A stretch of 8,565 bases of DNA, taken from Aquificota bacterium. GTDB taxonomy: Bacteria > Thermosulfidibacterota > Thermosulfidibacteria > Thermosulfidibacterales > Thermosulfidibacteraceae. The translations under genes and the position numbers were made by a program. The notes beneath the pieces were generated by a model. That model was not told the DNA's origin. It made no database searches and saw only the letters and a program-made list of their open reading frames with translations. Location of the stretch: positions 1 to 8,565 of the forward strand of contig WGAU01000129.1 of assembly GCA_015494645.1 (NCBI GenBank). Direction: 5' to 3'. Numbering within the stretch: position 1 is the stretch's first letter; each line of letters begins with the position of its first letter. This document shows, one piece after another, positions 5,734 through 8,565 of this stretch.

Positions 5734-6493
5734 CCCTTGGCATCCTACCCTGTAGTTTGTAATACTCACGAGGATTGACATAACATGTGGGCTTGTACGT
5801 TTCCCTTTCCTGTCCGTGTTTTATTTCAACGAGCTTAAAGATTCCTGATTCCACTGCCATCCTTGAGGCTTTTACCGTTAGTGATGGTTCCATTTTCCAT
5901 CCGGTGGGACAGGGAGAGTGAATAAGAATAAAAGAGAATCCTTTGATTGAGAAAGCTTTTTTGATCTTTCTCTGCAAGTCTTCGGGGAAGGCAATTGATG
6001 CTGTGGCTATGTAGGGAATCTTATGGGCCTTCATAATAGCTATAATGTCTTTCTTTTCGGTTTCTTTCCCTTGAGGGGTGGTGGGGGTTTTTGCTGCTTT
6101 TGGTGTAGCAGAGCTTTTCTGTCCACCGGTGTTCATATAGGCTTCGTTGTCGTAGCACACATATACTATGTCTTCGTTCCTTTCAGCAGCGGCAGACAGC
6201 AGACCAAAACCAATATCGTAGGTGGCTCCGTCTCCTGCCCACACCATTACGGGCACACTTTTGGCAGCTCTCATACCTGTGGCAAAGGCGCTTGCCAGAG
6301 CAAAGGGTGTGTGTATTACGGGAAGTTTAAGTGAACTAAAAGGATATTTTCCTAAAATGATTGACCAGCAGGATGCAGGGATGACTACCCTTGTGTTAGA
6401 TGGCACCACTGCTGAAGCAATTTTCATGGCTATGGCCGCTCCGCAGCCAGCACATGCGGGATGTCCTGGCTCAAGTCTTGTCCTTAGATCCAC
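5726..6493 (-). CDS. porB: pyruvate-type 2-oxoacid:ferredoxin oxidoreductase, beta subunit
   Basis: This TPP-binding subunit decarboxylates the 2-oxoacid and passes electrons through a 4Fe-4S cluster towards ferredoxin, forming acyl-CoA or running in reverse for CO2 fixation. The 255 residues contain the proximal cluster cysteines CAGC (Cys14, Cys17), Cys42 (25 residues after Cys17, the spacing known in pyruvate:ferredoxin oxidoreductases) and Cys195. The TPP and metal motif GDGATYDIG is at 88-96, and NEAYMNTGGQKSSATP at 116-131 is characteristic of the pyruvate type. The start is GTG at 6493, with GAGGG 6 bases upstream, overlapping the porA stop by 10 bases. No gamma or delta (ferredoxin-like) subunit is adjacent. 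Pyruvate is the best guess for substrate, but a related 2-oxoacid is possible. Confidence 0.93.
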   Translation of the reverse strand: MDLRTRLEPGHPACAGCGAAIAMKIASAVVPSNTRVVIPASCWSIILGKYPFSSLKLPVIHTPFALASAFATGMRAAKSVPVMVWAGDGATYDIGFGLLSAAAERNEDIVYVCYDNEAYMNTGGQKSSATPKAAKTPTTPQGKETEKKDIIAIMKAHKIPYIATASIAFPEDLQRKIKKAFSIKGFSFILIHSPCPTGWKMEPSLTVKASRMAVESGIFKLVEIKHGQERETYKPTCYVNPREYYKLQGRMPRDE

Positions 6494-7581
6494 ATCTTAC
6501 CCTCGTAAAAGAATCTCTCTATGCGCTCAACAGTTAGATCTTTCCCTCCCATGGAACCGATAAATCCTCTAACAGGTATATCTACTGTACTTTTCACCTC
6601 TTGAAATAAGATTCCCGATTTCCCCATGGACACGGCTTTGTCTATCACCAAAAGCTCCTCAATGCCCTTTGAAAGCTCTTTTAAGTCGCTTTCTGGAAAG
6701 GGCCTGAAAAGTTTAATGCCTATAACACCAACCTTTTCCCCTTTTTTCCTAAGTCTTCTTGCAGCTTCAAGTGCTGTTTCTACTGTAGCACCCAAGCTAA
6801 CAAAGGCAGTCTTTGCATCTTCAAGCATATGTCCACAACAAACATCGTATTTTCTCTTTGTGACGCTCTGCCATTCTCTAAAGGCTTTTTTCCAAATATA
6901 GAGTGCATTTTTGTGGTCTTCAAACAAATCCTTTTTAATAAGGTAGTACGTGTCAGGCTCAGGGATAGGCCATAGAGTAGAGGGTTCATCGCTTAGAGAA
7001 AGCTTGGGTGAAAATTCTGGCAGGAAGGAATCTACGGCTTCTTGAGAGATTAAGTCTACTGGTTCTGCCGTGTGTGATATTAGAAAGCCGTCCATACATA
7101 CCATGCAAGGTATATGGACTTCTTCGGCGACTTTGTAAGCTATTGGAATAAAGTCGTGTGCTTCTTGAGCGTTTGAGGCAAAGAGCATCATCCAGCCTGT
7201 GTCTCTTTGACTCAAAGCATCCTGCATATCGCACATAAGGATCCACGGAGCTCCCAGTCCCCTTGTGGCTACCGCCATCACTACAGGAAGCCTTCCTCCC
7301 GCGATCCAATGCAGGGCTTCATGCATAAATACAAGGCCGTGGGACGCGGTTGCGGTAAAGGCTCTTACCCCTTCGGCCACAGCCCCTGCCACTATTCCGA
7401 TGGATGAAAGTTCAGAATCGGTGGATATATACCTTGCGTTTAGCTCGCCATTGCTTACGTATTCAGCGAGCTTTTCTATAATGTACGTTTGAGGCGTGAT
7501 GGGGTATGCTGAGATCACTTTGGGTTTGCATAGCTTCGCTGCGATAGCCGTTGCTTCAGTGCCTGTTACAATCCTCCTCAT
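6484..7581 (-). CDS. porA: pyruvate-type 2-oxoacid:ferredoxin oxidoreductase, alpha subunit
   Basis: This alpha subunit supplies the pyrimidine-binding half of the TPP site and the transketolase C-terminal-like domain. In 365 residues it shows YPITPQT (26-32), the conserved acidic STDSELSS (53-60), the glycine-rich GAVAEGVRAFTATASHGLVFMHE (66-88), and a C-terminal domain with VGVIGIKLFRPFPE and the closing FIGSMGGKDLT. It forms an overlapping pair with porB. The ATG at 7581 is only about 3 bases from the predicted transcription start, with no Shine-Dalgarno upstream, so the mRNA is probably leaderless. An AGGAGG lies just inside the coding region (codons 2-3) but no suitable in-frame start follows it. 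The N-terminus is full length for the family, supporting this start. Missing gamma and delta subunits must come from elsewhere. Confidence 0.93.
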   Translation of the reverse strand: MRRIVTGTEATAIAAKLCKPKVISAYPITPQTYIIEKLAEYVSNGELNARYISTDSELSSIGIVAGAVAEGVRAFTATASHGLVFMHEALHWIAGGRLPVVMAVATRGLGAPWILMCDMQDALSQRDTGWMMLFASNAQEAHDFIPIAYKVAEEVHIPCMVCMDGFLISHTAEPVDLISQEAVDSFLPEFSPKLSLSDEPSTLWPIPEPDTYYLIKKDLFEDHKNALYIWKKAFREWQSVTKRKYDVCCGHMLEDAKTAFVSLGATVETALEAARRLRKKGEKVGVIGIKLFRPFPESDLKELSKGIEELLVIDKAVSMGKSGILFQEVKSTVDIPVRGFIGSMGGKDLTVERIERFFYEGKMWI

Positions 7582-7590
7582 AACGCTTGA

Positions 7591-7619
7591 ATTATAGAGC
7601 CTGTGGTTGACTTTTTCAA
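7591..7619 (-). promoter_or_regulatory. strong sigma70-like promoter of porAB
   Basis: On the minus strand TTGAAA (7619-7614) is separated by 17 bases from a perfect TATAAT (7596-7591). The predicted start is near 7584, directly in front of the porA ATG at 7581. It lies back to back with the tRNA-Arg promoter. Confidence 0.75.
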
Positions 7620-7635
7620 AGAGGGTTCCTATAAA
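7607..7635 (+). promoter_or_regulatory. sigma70-like promoter of tRNA-Arg
   Basis: TTGACT (7607-7612) is separated by 17 bases from TATAAA (7630-7635). The expected start near 7642 is four bases before the mature tRNA 5' end. Its -35 box is one base away from the -35 box of the divergent porA promoter. Confidence 0.75.
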
Positions 7636-7645
7636 ATTAACCAGT

Positions 7646-7722
7646 GCCCCCGTAGCTCAGCAGGATAGAGCGCGAGATTCCTAATCTCGAGGTCGGACGT
7701 TCGAGTCGTCCCGGGGGCGCCA
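7646..7722 (+). tRNA. tRNA-Arg (anticodon CCU)
   Basis: The cloverleaf is complete. Acceptor GCCCCCG pairs with CGGGGGC, the D arm is GCTC...GAGC, and the anticodon arm is CGAGA-TTCCTAA-TCTCG with anticodon CCT at 7680-7682. The T arm is GGACG-TTCGAGT-CGTCC. Discriminator G73 is followed by an encoded CCA (7720-7722), unlike the tRNA-His in this window. It decodes AGG. It is the only gene on the plus strand, facing the convergent DUF2284 gene whose stop is 9 bases away. A T-rich stretch (7723-7733) follows and may help end transcription. Confidence 0.97.
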
Positions 7723-7731
7723 TTTTTGTGT

Positions 7732-8223
7732 TTAATAAAGTAATACGGCGCACATGTGGAGGTAGTGGTTTTTGTGTTGTAGAGGGATTTTGTTGGTCTG
7801 GGCTGTTCCGAAGACGTCTATGGAGCATGCTTCCATTGATGGGTAAGCCAGCTCAGGGTGTTTGCAGTCTTCGGGAGTGCATTCGTCACACAGTCTGCAC
7901 CTTCCAGAACCCAGTGGAAAGGCCTTGAATAGACCTTTTGAGTAAAGCCAGAACATCATGTCCACAGCCAGTTTAGAGGCTTCTGTGTGATTGTGAGCAG
8001 TCATAAGCAGGACCTTTCTGTACTCCTTCAGTACTTTTTTCATTGTATCTGTGTCTGGAGTGTAAGGAGGGCATGTTTTCCACTTTCCATAGTCGTTGCA
8101 TCCATACTGGCATTTGAGTCTTACCCAATGGGAGACGATTATACTTTCTGATGGGACAATCTTTGCGTGGATGGCGCCCAGTTCTTTAGCCTTGGTTATT
8201 ATTTCCTCGTCCTTTATCTTCAT
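7732..8223 (-). CDS. DUF2284 predicted metal-binding protein
   Basis: This 163-residue cytoplasmic protein has the cysteine pattern of DUF2284. CQYGC (38-42) leads to TCPPYTP (Cys51), followed by GRCRLCDEC (Cys109, 112, 115), Cys120 and SMEACSIDVFGTA (Cys133). These eight cysteines probably bind Fe-S clusters or another metal. The family is common in anaerobes and has no settled function. The length is close to that of the shorter family members. The ATG at 8223 is preceded by AAAGGAT and overlaps the 3' end of coaE by 38 bases, so the two are probably co-transcribed. Its stop falls 9 bases from the end of the convergent tRNA-Arg. No terminator is seen, so its transcript would run antisense through the tRNA unless stopped by a factor. 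Confidence 0.85.
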   Translation of the reverse strand: MKIKDEEIITKAKELGAIHAKIVPSESIIVSHWVRLKCQYGCNDYGKWKTCPPYTPDTDTMKKVLKEYRKVLLMTAHNHTEASKLAVDMMFWLYSKGLFKAFPLGSGRCRLCDECTPEDCKHPELAYPSMEACSIDVFGTAQTNKIPLQHKNHYLHMCAVLLY

Positions 8224-8565
8224 GGGTTATCCTTTTTAGTATCCTTTTGACCTGTTCTTCAAGCTCTTTCGGTCCTTGTGAGTTGTCAATGACAAAGTGG
8301 GACCGTTTGATCTTTTCTTCTAAAGGCATCTGATTTTTTATCCTTTTTAGGGCTTCTTTTCTGTCTATTTTGTCTCTTTGTGTGAGCCTTTCTATCTGCA
8401 ACTCTAATGGAGCCGTTACGGTGACGGTGTAGTGCATTCTCTTGTCCCATCCTTTTTCAAAGAGTAAAGGAACCTCAAGGACAACCAGTTTCTGCCCTTG
8501 TTCTTCAATAACTTGCAGTTTTTGTTGTATAGCTTTGTCAATTAGTGGATGGAGTATTTCCTCCA
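8186..8565 (-). CDS. coaE: dephospho-CoA kinase (N-terminal part beyond window)
   Basis: This is the last enzyme of coenzyme A biosynthesis, phosphorylating the 3' hydroxyl of dephospho-CoA with ATP. The 125 visible C-terminal residues include the family block VVLEVPLLFEKGW, then the nucleotide-binding and lid part TVTVTAPLELQIERLTQRDKI, and HFVIDNSQGPKELEEQV near the end. CoaE is normally about 200 residues, so roughly 75, including the P-loop, lie upstream of the window. The gene overlaps the DUF2284 gene by 38 bases at its 3' end, in a different frame. CoA is also a substrate of the nearby oxidoreductases and ligase, but that link is probably coincidental. Confidence 0.95.
   Translation of the reverse strand, partial: EEILHPLIDKAIQQKLQVIEEQGQKLVVLEVPLLFEKGWDKRMHYTVTVTAPLELQIERLTQRDKIDRKEALKRIKNQMPLEEKIKRSHFVIDNSQGPKELEEQVKRILKRITHEDKGRGNNNQG

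Noticed and set aside
5734..5781. Upstream ATG at 5781 for the nucleotidyltransferase
   Set aside because: It has no ribosome binding site and would overlap porB by 56 bases; the added residues do not resemble the family N-terminus.
6986..7309. Minus-strand ORF of 107 residues inside porA
   Set aside because: It is an alternative frame of porA without start signals; the porA frame is intact throughout.

Overview
The window is a compact bacterial segment. Nearly everything lies on the minus strand, with short gaps and many gene overlaps. Shine-Dalgarno sites, sigma70-like promoters and a U-tract terminator mark it as bacterial. Several proteins, however, belong to families typical of archaea and of anaerobic or deep-branching thermophilic bacteria: archaeal-type ADH synthase and DHQ synthase II, ferredoxin-linked 2-oxoacid oxidoreductases, a DUF2284 protein and an MNT nucleotidyltransferase. 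A thermophilic, anaerobic or microaerophilic chemolithotroph (for example Aquificota, Thermodesulfobacteriota or Nitrospirota) would fit. The exact lineage is a guess.

Layout in minus-strand transcription order, from high to low coordinates. First come the 3' part of coaE (8565-8186) and a DUF2284 metal-binding protein (8223-7732). A tRNA-Arg(CCU) on the plus strand (7646-7722) follows, firing divergently from porA out of a back-to-back promoter pair. Then porA and porB (7581-5726) encode the alpha and beta subunits of a pyruvate-type 2-oxoacid:ferredoxin oxidoreductase. Next are an MNT-type nucleotidyltransferase (5733-5185) with a possible HEPN remnant (5213-5079), then argG (5067-3865). 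A promoter overlapping the argG stop leads into tRNA-His(GUG) (3826-3752). After the tRNA comes a 43-residue leader peptide (3717-3586) and a tandem-hairpin attenuator (3611-3491). The last block is aroA' (ADH synthase), aroB' (DHQ synthase II), iorB and paaK (3461 to the window edge).

The main discovery is the control region in front of aroA'. The leader peptide carries FFF and then eight consecutive aromatic residues (YFWFWFYF), 11 aromatic codons in all. It is followed by five RNA segments that can pair alternatively (1:2 with 3:4, or 2:3 with 4:5), and 4:5 is a strong intrinsic terminator. This has the architecture of a ribosome-mediated transcription attenuator that senses Phe, Tyr and Trp together. 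It fits an operon that encodes the common trunk of aromatic biosynthesis rather than one terminal branch.

Because iorB and paaK follow aroA'-aroB' with small gaps or overlaps, they probably share this control. That suggests arylacetate activation and ferredoxin-dependent carboxylation to aryl-pyruvates, meaning aromatic amino acid salvage or synthesis rather than catabolism. The iorA partner is not in the window.
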